Shown here one piece after another: positions 1 through 8,347 of a stretch of 58,023 nucleotides of DNA. Below the pieces are notes generated by a model that made no database searches, was not told the DNA's origin, and was given only the letters and a program-made list of their open reading frames with translations. Made by a program: the position numbers and the translations under genes. Source of the stretch: LW40-45 sp048883105. Its GTDB lineage: Archaea; Asgardarchaeota; Lokiarchaeia; Sigyniarchaeales; SOKP01. The DNA lies in contig JBHLQY010000004.1 of NCBI GenBank assembly GCA_048883105.1, positions 1-58,023 of the forward strand. The letters run 5' to 3'. Every line of letters starts with the position of its first letter. Position 1 is the first letter of the stretch.

Positions 1-62
1 TTAATTTTATTTTTATTTATGTGTTTTGCTTCAATTAATTATATACAGTGGATTACTTTACT

Positions 63-1286
63 CTAAAATTTTAAAATTTCGATTTCATAGCGTTTCTCTA
101 ATTCCTTTACAATTTGATTAATATGTTCTTGATTTCTAGTTTCTATTTCAAGAATAACCTCTGCTTTTTTGTAAGATACCTCTAATCGCTCTCTATCGTG
201 AATAATTGAAACTATGTTTCCTCTCTCTTCAGCTATAATATTTAATAATTTTAACAATGCTCCTGGAACATCTGGTATTATTGTTTTTAATTTCACTAAA
301 CGCCCTTCATTGATCAATCCTTTTATAATTATACGGTTTAATAAATTGGGAGTCAAATTGCCCCCAGATATTAGAACAACGATTTTCTTATTTTCAATAT
401 TAACTTTTTTATTTAAAACTGCTGCTAATGCTGTAGCCCCTGCTCCCTCCACGAATATTTTAGCCCGTTCTAATAATAATAATATGGCATTCGCTACTTC
501 TTCGTCAGATACAAGTACAATCTCATCCACATATTTCTTAACCATCTCATAAGTTATATCTCCTGGTCTTTCAACAGCTATACCTTCGCAGATTGTTTCC
601 TGAGATTCCAAAATTGTCAACTCATTTGTTCTCAAAGATTCATACATTGACCGAGCATTATCAGATTGAACACCTATAATTTTAACCTTCTTATTTTTTG
701 CCTTACAATACGAACTAATCCCACTTATTAGGCCACCACCTCCAATAGGGCAAAAAATATATTCCACATCAGGGAGCTGTTCTAATATTTCAAGTCCAAG
801 AGTAGCTTGCCCTTTAATTACATCCAGATCATTAAAAGCGTGAATAAAAGGGAGATTTTCCTTTTCTTTTATTTCTATAGCTTTATTAAAAGCATCATCA
901 TAAGTTCTACCATATTCAATTACATTTCCAAAATAATTTTTTATAGCCTCGATTTTTACGATGGGGGTTCCTTCTGGAACCACTATTGTAGCAGTAGTAT
1001 TGAATAATTTTGCGGCTAAAGCCACTGCTTGACCGTGATTACCAGCTGAGGCCGTAATAACTCCTGCTCTTTTTTCTTTTTCAGATAATTTTAAGATTTT
1101 GTTATAGGCTCCTCTAATTTTAAATGCTCCTGTTCGTTGAAAATTTTCCAATTTTAAATAGACCTCATTATTAGACATTACTGAAAAAGTATGATTCAAT
1201 TCTAAAGGGGTATAATGAATTAAATCCGAAAATGATTCCTTGATTTTTTCTATCTCTTTTATATATTCTTGATTTGAGCTTGACAT
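63..1286 (-). CDS. ilvA: Threonine ammonia-lyase (threonine dehydratase)
   Basis: PLP-dependent fold-type II enzyme converting threonine (or serine) to 2-oxobutyrate (or pyruvate) and ammonia in the cytoplasm. The 407-residue chain has the PLP lysine in TGAFKIRGA (about K56), the SAGNHGQ substrate loop, the glycine-rich phosphate cradle GGGGLISG near residue 181 and the late SGGN motif. The last ~75 residues read as a single ACT domain (IIPDVPGALLKLLNIIAEE), which in this family usually confers amino-acid regulation. The length fits the short TdcB/IlvA form with one ACT domain, not the long E. coli IlvA. The gene stands alone, reading towards the window edge. The imine products are substrates of RidA, which is encoded at 17650. 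Biosynthetic and catabolic roles cannot be told apart from sequence. Confidence 0.93.
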   Translation of the reverse strand: MSSSNQEYIKEIEKIKESFSDLIHYTPLELNHTFSVMSNNEVYLKLENFQRTGAFKIRGAYNKILKLSEKEKRAGVITASAGNHGQAVALAAKLFNTTATIVVPEGTPIVKIEAIKNYFGNVIEYGRTYDDAFNKAIEIKEKENLPFIHAFNDLDVIKGQATLGLEILEQLPDVEYIFCPIGGGGLISGISSYCKAKNKKVKIIGVQSDNARSMYESLRTNELTILESQETICEGIAVERPGDITYEMVKKYVDEIVLVSDEEVANAILLLLERAKIFVEGAGATALAAVLNKKVNIENKKIVVLISGGNLTPNLLNRIIIKGLINEGRLVKLKTIIPDVPGALLKLLNIIAEERGNIVSIIHDRERLEVSYKKAEVILEIETRNQEHINQIVKELEKRYEIEILKF

Positions 1287-1328
1287 AATTATACTTAAAA
1301 TAAAAATACCATATAAAAAGAATTTAAA

Positions 1329-1919
1329 TTAAAAATTAAATGGTTTCGCTAAAATTGCTTTTACTCTTAGATTTTTAAATTCACTAGTAGGCGCAGGTTT
1401 TATTAAGCAGACCGTATCAGCACCCCTTCCTGTACCTCCAACGCAAATGATATTTCGATCAAGGTCAGGAATTAAGCCCGCATCGCAGACGGTACTCGCG
1501 ATTTCGATACATACTTTTATCCCTTGACTAAAATGAAACCCTAACATCTTTGCTAGTAAATCTACAAAGATCCACGCTTCTTTTTTAAGTCTTATTCCTC
1601 TTTCAATACCGCTCATTGAATGAGTACCACAGTGGAATTTGAGGCCTTTCTTTTTTAACGCAGCCATTTTATCTTCAGGAAATTCTTGCCTTATCTTGCT
1701 ATCAACAAAATAATACGAGTGTGTTATAATAACTACGTTATAATCTTCTGGATTAAATACTTCAGCAGCTTTTTCAGCAACAGTCCCAGTTGTGCTAGCA
1801 AGAACAATATCTTTAATATCTAGTTGATTCGCGTATTTTTTAGCAATTTCTAAAGCTTCATCAGTATTTTCTGGCCCTGTTTTTTCAAAATATGTTGTTT
1901 CTATTTTTAAATCTGCCAT
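1329..1919 (-). CDS. Stand-alone pyruvate-kinase C-terminal (alpha/beta) domain protein
   Basis: A 196-residue protein matching only the C-terminal alpha/beta domain of pyruvate kinase, with none of the TIM-barrel catalytic part. Visible signs are the early DIVLASTTGTVAEKAAE stretch (corresponding to the allosteric-domain phosphate loop) and VGGTGRGADTVCLIKPAP near the C-terminus. Such isolated domains are annotated in many archaea as pyruvate kinase alpha/beta domain proteins; their role is unknown to me, though small-ligand or phosphate binding is plausible. The start is ATG and there is no sign of a degraded upstream barrel, so it is not a pseudogene. It is divergent from the ABC operon across about 250 bp. 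Confidence 0.8.
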   Translation of the reverse strand: MADLKIETTYFEKTGPENTDEALEIAKKYANQLDIKDIVLASTTGTVAEKAAEVFNPEDYNVVIITHSYYFVDSKIRQEFPEDKMAALKKKGLKFHCGTHSMSGIERGIRLKKEAWIFVDLLAKMLGFHFSQGIKVCIEIASTVCDAGLIPDLDRNIICVGGTGRGADTVCLIKPAPTSEFKNLRVKAILAKPFNF

Positions 1920-2171
1920 AATTTATCAATCACCCTAATTTACTATTTTCATTATTTTTGATGTAAAGCTAAATGCTATTATAATTGAACATAGAAAAAT
2001 ACTTAAAAGTTTATATAAAATAGATATTAGTCTAAAATGCATTAAACTAGGCATTTTTAGTATGTCATAATATTAAATAATGGGCTACATATTTTTTTAT
2101 TAATTTAAGATTATTAAATGAATTTAATATTTTCAATGATAGATTTATAATTTTTTTAAAGGCGATTTTAA
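1920..2171. promoter_or_regulatory. Divergent intergenic region with archaeal TATA elements
   Basis: About 250 bp of AT-rich DNA between the divergent PK-domain gene and the ABC operon. The element TTTATATAA at 2010-2018 is TATA-like on both strands and could serve either gene. A second TATA-like element, TTTATAAT, lies near 2144-2151, and an imperfect inverted repeat (AATGC...GCATT) near 2036-2056. No RNA gene or reading frame was recognised. Confidence 0.45.
2159..2165 (+). promoter_or_regulatory. Shine-Dalgarno-like AAGGCGA before an ACG start
   Basis: AAGGCGA lies with 7 nt between its GGCG core and the ACG codon at 2172. That is the same spacing as the GGTG core used before the ATT starts at 36852 and 39884. 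The core differs from GGTG by one base, so this site is weaker. It supports initiation at the ACG, together with the in-frame stop directly before that codon. Confidence 0.45.
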
Positions 2172-3296
2172 ACGGTTAATTTAACTATAAAGGATCTTTT
2201 CCACGAACCTGTCAGATTAGTTTTAGTCGTAATGGGCCTTACAGTTTCACTACTTATGGTTCTTGTCGGTATTGGAATGATCACAGGATCCTTAGATGAA
2301 TCAAAGCGAATTGTTGAGAAATCTGAGTACGATGCTTTTATCATACAATATAATCGGGATAACATAATGGAAGGTGGTCGTGTCCCAGATTATGTATATG
2401 ATAAAGTAGTTTCCCTTCGAGGCGTAAAAGATATCGATAAAATAATAGATGATTGGATCAGCGTGAGATTTGGTGATGAGGATACTAGTGTAGCAATGAT
2501 AGGATACGATATTGAAACTGATTACCTTGAACCATGGGATATTATAGAGGGTGATAAAGATGATTTGAAAAATAATAATGTTGTATTAGTTGATCAATTA
2601 ATTAAAAAATACTTTCCTGATGTTAATATTGATGATAAATTAAAAGCGAGTGAACCTGAAGTAAGTTTAAAGATAACGGGAATGACTCAAAATAATCAAC
2701 GATTTGGAAACGCAATGATGTGGGTAAATTTCGAAACTGCTAAAGGACTTTTACATATAGATAATGAAAGTACTTATCTTTGTGTAAAATTTAAAAGTGG
2801 GTACTCTGTAGATGATTTAAAAGATGACTTGGAAATTTTTGATGATGTAATTAAAGTTATCTCATCAGAAGAAATGGAAAAATTAATTGAAGATTATTTA
2901 TTAATTGAATACGGGATCGCCCAAAGTGTAGGAATTTTAGCTGTCATGGGATTTATTGTTGCTATGATTGTAATTTCTATAACTTTATATCAATCTGTAA
3001 TAGATAAACTCCGTGAGCTTGTTTCTTTAAAAGCTTTAGGTGCCAAAAAGAGTTTTATTAACAAGATTTTAATTGGGCAGACATTCTTAATTGTGACTGT
3101 CAGCTTTGTATTGGCTACTCTTTTAGCATTGTTATTAGCGCCATATTTATCTGCCCAATCAGCATTAGCAGTGAATGTCAACTGGCTTTGGGCACTCTCT
3201 GTCTATGTAATAACATTGATTCTAGGGACATTATGCTCCTTAATTCCAATAAGAAAAGTACATAAAACAGATCCTGCAATTATATTTAGAGCGTGA
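2172..3296 (+). CDS. FtsX-like ABC transporter permease 1, ACG start
   Basis: Integral membrane subunit of a MacB/LolCDE-type ABC system: an N-terminal TM helix, a large extracytoplasmic domain (about residues 45-240), and three C-terminal TM helices forming the FtsX domain, ending IRKVHKTDPAIIFRA. An ATG-based call begins at 2232 and would cut off the first TM helix. The frame is open back to a stop at 2169-2171, and the residues after it (TVNLTIKDLFHEPVRLVLVV) align without gaps with the start of the next gene (MVNVGYKEL...). ACG at 2172 sits exactly where the paralogue has ATG. The chain is 374 residues, against 373 for the paralogue. Either ACG initiates here or the base is an error. It precedes the second permease by 7 bp in an operon. 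Confidence 0.85.
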   Translation, partial: TVNLTIKDLFHEPVRLVLVVMGLTVSLLMVLVGIGMITGSLDESKRIVEKSEYDAFIIQYNRDNIMEGGRVPDYVYDKVVSLRGVKDIDKIIDDWISVRFGDEDTSVAMIGYDIETDYLEPWDIIEGDKDDLKNNNVVLVDQLIKKYFPDVNIDDKLKASEPEVSLKITGMTQNNQRFGNAMMWVNFETAKGLLHIDNESTYLCVKFKSGYSVDDLKDDLEIFDDVIKVISSEEMEKLIEDYLLIEYGIAQSVGILAVMGFIVAMIVISITLYQSVIDKLRELVSLKALGAKKSFINKILIGQTFLIVTVSFVLATLLALLLAPYLSAQSALAVNVNWLWALSVYVITLILGTLCSLIPIRKVHKTDPAIIFRA

Positions 3297-3303
3297 TTAG
3301 GCT

Positions 3304-4425
3304 ATGGTAAATGTAGGCTATAAAGAACTAATTCATAAGAAAGGAAAGTTCATATTGATTATTTTAGGGCTTTCGCTTAGCATTTTTCTCGTTCAATATA
3401 GTGCAGGAATGTTTAATGGTGTTTTATCACAATCTACTGAAATTATTGATAAGTTTGAATTCGATGCTTGGATCAGGGATGAAGATAGTGATCAATTCTT
3501 TGAAGGAAGCTTTTTAGATGATTCAGTTTATCAAAAACTTCAAAATTTTAGTAAAGTTCAAAATGCTGAGAGATTGATTTTTCGAGGTGCAGAAGTAGAA
3601 GATGAGAAACGTACAACATTTACATATATATTTGGATGTGATTTTAATAATCCAAATCATGAAATTGGTCCTTGGGATGTTGTAAAAGGGAGTGAAGCGG
3701 ATTTATATGAAGGGCTAACAATAATCGTTGATGAATCAATTGAAGAATATTTCAGTTTAAAAGTTGGTGATTATTTAGAAGTTGAGGGATTGATGATGCG
3801 AGTTGTTGGTTTTTGTGAAAATTCGAGATTTATGTTCAATGGGTATATTTGGGCATCTTTAGAAACTGTAAAGGCGATAACTCCATGGTTAGGAAACTGG
3901 AGTGCAACTATTGCTGTAAATTTTGAAGATGGATATACAATAGAGGAATTTAAAGAAGATGTTGCTGATGACATTGATGAAGATTTGAATGTTCTCACTT
4001 ATGAAGAACTCAGAGAGAATTCGCATTCATTCATAGTCAACGAGGGAGGCTTAGGTGGGGCAATATATATTTTGGTAGGTATGGGATTTTTTGTCGCATT
4101 AATAATTCTGACGGTGACAATGTATCAATCCATTCAGGAGAAAATTCCGGTATTTGGAACACTTAAAGCAATCGGGGCAGGCAAGGGATTCTTAAATAAG
4201 ATGTTATTTGGGCAAGTTTTTGTCTATATTACACTAAGTTTTATATTTGGCTCGATATTAGCAGTGCTTTTCAGCTTTATGGGAGGTGCAATGCCGATAT
4301 TAGTCGATTTTCAGGCATCAGTTATATTATATTTAGTATTTTTAAGTATGGGCCTTGGTGCCTCTTCTATTATAATATTTAAAGTTCATAAGATAGATCC
4401 CGCGATTGTATTTAAAACAATATAG
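3304..4425 (+). CDS. FtsX-like ABC transporter permease 2
   Basis: Paralogue of the preceding gene with the same layout: N-terminal TM helix (ILIILGLSLSIFLVQYSAGM), a periplasmic-type domain of about 200 residues, then three TM helices in the FtsX domain (GGAIYILVGMGFFVALIILT onwards), ending FKVHKIDPAIVFKTI. The chain is 373 residues. The two permeases probably form a heterodimer, as LolC and LolE do, driven by the ATPase 42 bp downstream. Systems of this type act as mechanotransmission machines or exporters of lipids, peptides or lipoproteins; the substrate cannot be inferred. No solute-binding protein is encoded beside it. Confidence 0.9.
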   Translation: MVNVGYKELIHKKGKFILIILGLSLSIFLVQYSAGMFNGVLSQSTEIIDKFEFDAWIRDEDSDQFFEGSFLDDSVYQKLQNFSKVQNAERLIFRGAEVEDEKRTTFTYIFGCDFNNPNHEIGPWDVVKGSEADLYEGLTIIVDESIEEYFSLKVGDYLEVEGLMMRVVGFCENSRFMFNGYIWASLETVKAITPWLGNWSATIAVNFEDGYTIEEFKEDVADDIDEDLNVLTYEELRENSHSFIVNEGGLGGAIYILVGMGFFVALIILTVTMYQSIQEKIPVFGTLKAIGAGKGFLNKMLFGQVFVYITLSFIFGSILAVLFSFMGGAMPILVDFQASVILYLVFLSMGLGASSIIIFKVHKIDPAIVFKTI

Positions 4426-4467
4426 AATTAGATTAATGAATAGAAAAGAAAAGGAATTTAAAAAAAA

Positions 4468-5151
4468 ATGAAAAATAACGAAATAATAAGGCTTGAAAAT
4501 GTGTCTAAACATTATGGAAGTGAAGAAACCTTAGTTAAAGCGTTAAATGATGCCGATCTTGTGATGCAAGAAGGGGAGGTTGCGCTTTTAATGGGACCGA
4601 GTGGAGCTGGAAAAACCACTCTTTTATCTGTAATGGGTTTTCTTCTTCGTCCAACATACGGTAAAATTCTTTTTGGAAATAAAGTTTACGATCGGAAAAC
4701 ACGACAAAAAATGTTGACGGAAACGCGTAGGCGATCAATAGGATTCATATTTCAAGCATTTAATTTAGTTCAATCGCTTAATGTTTTGGAAAATGTTGAA
4801 ATTATGTATAAAATTGGAAAACTCGAAAAGAAAGGGTATAAAAATAAATGTAAATCAATATTAGATATGTTGCAGATGGGACATCGTCTAAAGCATGACC
4901 CTAAAGATTTAAGTGGTGGAGAAAGACAGCGTGTTGCGATTGCGCGAGCATTAATAAACGAGCCCCAGTTAATCTTTGCTGATGAACCAACTGGTAATTT
5001 AGATTCCGAAAATGGTAGGATTATCGGCGAATATTTCCGAAAAATTGCTGATGAAAGAGGAACTACCATCTTAATTGCTACTCATGACGATAGACTTAGA
5101 TTTTGTGCTGATAGAATCATTAAAATGGAAGATGGGGAAATATTGAAGTAA
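4468..5151 (+). CDS. ABC transporter ATP-binding protein (LolD/MacB type)
   Basis: Cytoplasmic ATPase of 227 residues with all canonical motifs: Walker A GPSGAGKTT near residue 43, Q-loop FQAFNL, signature LSGGERQRVAIARAL, Walker B LIFADEPTGNLDS and the switch histidine in IATHD. The PTGNLDS sequence after Walker B and the short length are typical of the MacB/LolD/FtsE subfamily, which pairs with FtsX-fold permeases. It follows both permeases in the same direction, so the three genes form one transporter. A 2TM-repeat membrane protein follows by 21 bp and may be co-transcribed. Confidence 0.93.
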   Translation: MKNNEIIRLENVSKHYGSEETLVKALNDADLVMQEGEVALLMGPSGAGKTTLLSVMGFLLRPTYGKILFGNKVYDRKTRQKMLTETRRRSIGFIFQAFNLVQSLNVLENVEIMYKIGKLEKKGYKNKCKSILDMLQMGHRLKHDPKDLSGGERQRVAIARALINEPQLIFADEPTGNLDSENGRIIGEYFRKIADERGTTILIATHDDRLRFCADRIIKMEDGEILK

Positions 5152-5172
5152 TAATACTCGAGGTTTAAAAAT

Positions 5173-7068
5173 TTGGAAAAAAATGTGGATATATTTCGGA
5201 AAGAATTTGAAGAAAAAAGAGAAGAAGAAATCGAAGAGGAACATAGGAATTGGTTGGTGAAGATTTTAACCAATAGACCATTTTTCGTTTTACACTTGTT
5301 CGCTTATTGCAGTGTTAACGGATTCTTAATTATGATATGGTTAATAAGCCTTCGTTTTACAGGATTAACTTACTTCTGGCCATTTAATACGTTATTTGGT
5401 TGGGGATTCGGGATGGGCTTTCATGCATTGTCATATATTATGTATAATGATAAATCAGAATATCTCACTTATATTAGGCAACAATCTCCTTACATAATGG
5501 CATTCATCTATCATGCTTTCTTCTATATCTCAGTTAATCTATTTTTGTTCTTATTGAACCTCATTGATTTGACCTTTCTATGGTTTACGTGGTCTCTAGG
5601 AATGTGGGGAATTGCTTTCGGATACCATGCTGTTGGTTTTTTTACTTGGAACGAAATTTTTTATTCTCAATGGAAAAAACTACGCTCAAAGTTTCAGGAA
5701 TATTCGAAACATAAATTAAAACATAAAATAATACTAAAGATTGGCAATTTCTGGCTGATTTTAATTCATGTAACGTATTTTATTGTTGCATATATCATAG
5801 TAAATGTATACGTATTTGTAGGAACCGGTTTAGGACAAGTAGAACAATTACTCGTTTTAGAAATTTTTGTTAGATGGGGAATATTTTTAGTGTTACACAT
5901 CTTTGGATATATTCTATTTTACCACATAGAAATTATAAAAGCAGTAGTTAAAGGATTAATTCTACATTTTTTATTTTATGTTATTGTTATTGGACTATTT
6001 ATCTATGAGAACATAGCATATGAAGTTTCTCAGGAATGGTTAATTTCAATATATATCATGGCATTGTGGGCTATTGGTATTGTCATTCACCTAATTATAA
6101 CCATAAGATGGGATAAATTAATAGAAAAAGAACAAATAAGAGTAAGAAAAAAATATGATGCGGCAAAAACTGAGAGAATAGAAAGAATTTGGAGCGAATT
6201 TTTGGGTAGAAAAATCGAAGAAGAAGAACCTTCTCAAGAAGAAGTTAAACAAGAGTTAACTCTTATACTTGAAGACGATGTACGTTCGATTGCAAAAGGG
6301 CGAATTTTCTGGAAATGGTCATTCATAACTCATTTAATTATATATATAACTGGTTTGATTATTATTGGCTTAAATTTTGCGGCTTTAGGCATCAATCTCA
6401 TATTATTAATTCATCCTATATTTGGATGGTTGATCGGAATAGCTGCTCACGGAGCCCTTTACTATATCGTCCAAAAACCAATTAAAGGATTTCTATCTTA
6501 CACAGGTTTTCTTCATTTGACAGTTTACATTGTCACAAGTATATATTTAGCGATTCTCAATGTGTTATTCACACCTGGAGCCCTATGGAGTCTAGTTGCG
6601 ATTTTAGGATGGGGTATCGGGATGGGAATCCATCTTATATTGATGTATATAACAATGGAAAGCAAAGAAATTGAGAAGAAAGAAGTCCCTTCTGTATCAA
6701 AAGGAGTATTATTCTGGAAATGGACTTTTATAATTCATCTATTTATCTATATCACCTGTTTAGTTATTATTGGCATAAACCTTGTAGCTGGAGGTGAAAA
6801 TCTTTTATTATTGATTTTCCCTGCGATCGGGTGGCTTATTGGAGTGTCTGCTCACTGGGCTATTTTTTTTATCATCAAGAAGCCAATTAAAGGTTTTTTT
6901 TCCTATACTGCTTTCCTTCATTTAACAGTTTACATCGCCACGAGTGTGTACTTAGTTCTTCTTAATGTATTGTTCTCTCCCGAATTCCCTTGGAGTCCAA
7001 TCGCTATTGGAGGGTGGGGGATAGGAATAGGACTCCATTTATTATTAGCGTATTTGACTAAAAAATAA
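5173..7068 (+). CDS. Membrane protein of eight tandem 2TM units
   Basis: A 631-residue integral membrane protein with no catalytic motif. After a charged N-terminus it contains about eight copies of the 2TM unit (PF13239-like): a first helix with an aromatic/His pattern (FxxHxxxY), a loop with N and W, and a second helix ending GWGIGxxxH. Units begin near residues 32, 103, 190, 250, 375, 435, 500 and 560, giving about 16 TM helices. Units 5-6 and 7-8 are near-duplicates: LFWKW or IFWKW opens units 5 and 7, and FLHLTVYI occurs in units 6 and 8. A charged cytoplasmic segment (about 315-370) separates the halves. The start is TTG, supported by GAGGT 8 nt upstream. It follows the ABC ATPase closely, so it may be an accessory of that transporter. 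Confidence 0.8.
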   Translation: MEKNVDIFRKEFEEKREEEIEEEHRNWLVKILTNRPFFVLHLFAYCSVNGFLIMIWLISLRFTGLTYFWPFNTLFGWGFGMGFHALSYIMYNDKSEYLTYIRQQSPYIMAFIYHAFFYISVNLFLFLLNLIDLTFLWFTWSLGMWGIAFGYHAVGFFTWNEIFYSQWKKLRSKFQEYSKHKLKHKIILKIGNFWLILIHVTYFIVAYIIVNVYVFVGTGLGQVEQLLVLEIFVRWGIFLVLHIFGYILFYHIEIIKAVVKGLILHFLFYVIVIGLFIYENIAYEVSQEWLISIYIMALWAIGIVIHLIITIRWDKLIEKEQIRVRKKYDAAKTERIERIWSEFLGRKIEEEEPSQEEVKQELTLILEDDVRSIAKGRIFWKWSFITHLIIYITGLIIIGLNFAALGINLILLIHPIFGWLIGIAAHGALYYIVQKPIKGFLSYTGFLHLTVYIVTSIYLAILNVLFTPGALWSLVAILGWGIGMGIHLILMYITMESKEIEKKEVPSVSKGVLFWKWTFIIHLFIYITCLVIIGINLVAGGENLLLLIFPAIGWLIGVSAHWAIFFIIKKPIKGFFSYTAFLHLTVYIATSVYLVLLNVLFSPEFPWSPIAIGGWGIGIGLHLLLAYLTKK

Positions 7069-7124
7069 TAACTATTAATAAATAACATTTTAGAATAAAA
7101 ACTACTTAAATAAAAATAAAATAA

Positions 7125-8105
7125 TTATATCTCAACTAGAATTTTAACAAACTTTCTCTCACCAGGTTCGAGAAATTTCTCAAAAGCTTTTTGTATATCT
7201 TTTAAGTTTACAATTTCAGAAATAAATTCATTAGCATCTACCTTACCTTTACCAAATAAATCAATTGCATCCAAAATATCTTGTTTATCGTGGCCTAAGC
7301 ACCCTTTTAAATTAATTTCTTTAGAATTTATCATAAACATAGGAAATAAAATACTTCCTTTCTGAATACCCTCCAATAATATTGTCCCCCCTCTTTTAAT
7401 GATTTCTACTGCCATTATTAAGGTCTTTTCAATTCCAACACAATCAAAAATAAAAGTTGGTTCTCCATTTGCTTTAATGAATTTTTTAATTTTCACCTTG
7501 CTCGGGGAAAAAGCATCAGTTGCGCCAAATATTTTTGCTTTTTCTCTTAAAAATTCATGGGGCTCAACTATAACAGCATAATTAGGATTTTTTTCGATTA
7601 AAAGTGTTTTAAGAAATGTCAATCCAATATTTCCTCCTCCCATTATTATAATCTTTTGATTTTCTTCTATTTTCGACAATTTTATAGCCCTTGTTGCGTT
7701 CGCAAAAGACTCAATCATAGCAGCATCCCTAATTGAAACATTTTTAGGAATGTGAAATAATAATTCTTTTGGCACTTTAACATATTCAGCGAATCCACCA
7801 TTTTGAAAGATTCCCAACCCTCTTAATTGACCTCCACTTACATCTGTTGAAACATTTATACATGCAACTCTATCTCCTATTTTTGCTTTGGAAATATTTT
7901 CGCCAATTTCTACAACTTCTCCTGCGAGTTCATGCCCCATTATTAAAGGAACTTGATACATTTTATATTTAAAGTTAGTAATATCGCTCCCACAAATGCC
8001 ACAATAATGGCATTTCACTAAGATCTCATCAGGACCAATTTCTGGTTTAGGATAATCCTCTCTATAAACAATTTTTTTTATATCTTGAAAAACAGCTGCC
8101 TTAAT
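7125..8105 (-). CDS. Medium-chain Zn-type alcohol/polyol dehydrogenase, ATT start
   Basis: NAD(P)-dependent dehydrogenase of the MDR superfamily. It has the catalytic-zinc region CGICGSD, GHELAGEVVEIG and the Rossmann motif GGGNIG. The structural-zinc four-cysteine lobe is absent; the segment reads CINVSTDVSGGQLRG. Conventional starts would begin at a GTG (8018), inside the first catalytic motif, which is impossible for an active enzyme. Upstream in frame the sequence encodes KAAVFQDIKKIVYREDYPKP, the normal family N-terminus (M-K-A-A-V-F). The codon in the Met position is ATT (8103-8105), and AGAGGTG stands 8 nt upstream. An in-frame stop occurs at 8109-8111, leaving no ATG, GTG or TTG. The full chain is 326 residues. 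Substrate is unknown (threonine- or sorbitol-dehydrogenase-like). Confidence 0.85.
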   Translation of the reverse strand: MKAAVFQDIKKIVYREDYPKPEIGPDEILVKCHYCGICGSDITNFKYKMYQVPLIMGHELAGEVVEIGENISKAKIGDRVACINVSTDVSGGQLRGLGIFQNGGFAEYVKVPKELLFHIPKNVSIRDAAMIESFANATRAIKLSKIEENQKIIIMGGGNIGLTFLKTLLIEKNPNYAVIVEPHEFLREKAKIFGATDAFSPSKVKIKKFIKANGEPTFIFDCVGIEKTLIMAVEIIKRGGTILLEGIQKGSILFPMFMINSKEINLKGCLGHDKQDILDAIDLFGKGKVDANEFISEIVNLKDIQKAFEKFLEPGERKFVKILVEI

Positions 8106-8113
8106 AGTTTAAA

Positions 8114-8120
8114 CACCTCT
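8114..8120 (-). promoter_or_regulatory. Shine-Dalgarno AGAGGTG before an ATT start
   Basis: On the minus strand AGAGGTG precedes the ATT codon at 8105-8103 with 8 nt between GGTG and ATT. This is among the best ribosome-binding sites in the window, and no ATG, GTG or TTG lies at a usable distance in the coding frame. It therefore decides the start of the dehydrogenase. Confidence 0.75.
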
Positions 8121-8347
8121 AAATATCTTAAATGAAATATAAAATTAAATAATATTATGTTTTAATTCAATAATTTATTGCTTATTATAATGTTTAACAA
8201 TTTGATCGATTTAGAAATAGAATTCCCCCCGTATTATATTTCTCAATATAAATTTCAATGAAAAGTTTTTATGATCTAATAATTTTTCTCAATTAATTAA
8301 TCATTAACTAATATATACAATTCAAAAAAAAATAGAAAAGATGAATT

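Noticed and set aside
1329..1919. Remnant of a broken pyruvate kinase gene
   Set aside because: The single C-terminal domain is complete, has its own ATG, and no barrel remnant is seen upstream; stand-alone forms are known in archaea.
2139..2232. A frameshift or truncated gene to explain the missing start of the first permease
   Set aside because: The frame after the stop at 2169-2171 aligns without a gap with the paralogue's N-terminus from its first residue, so nothing is missing; only the start codon differs.
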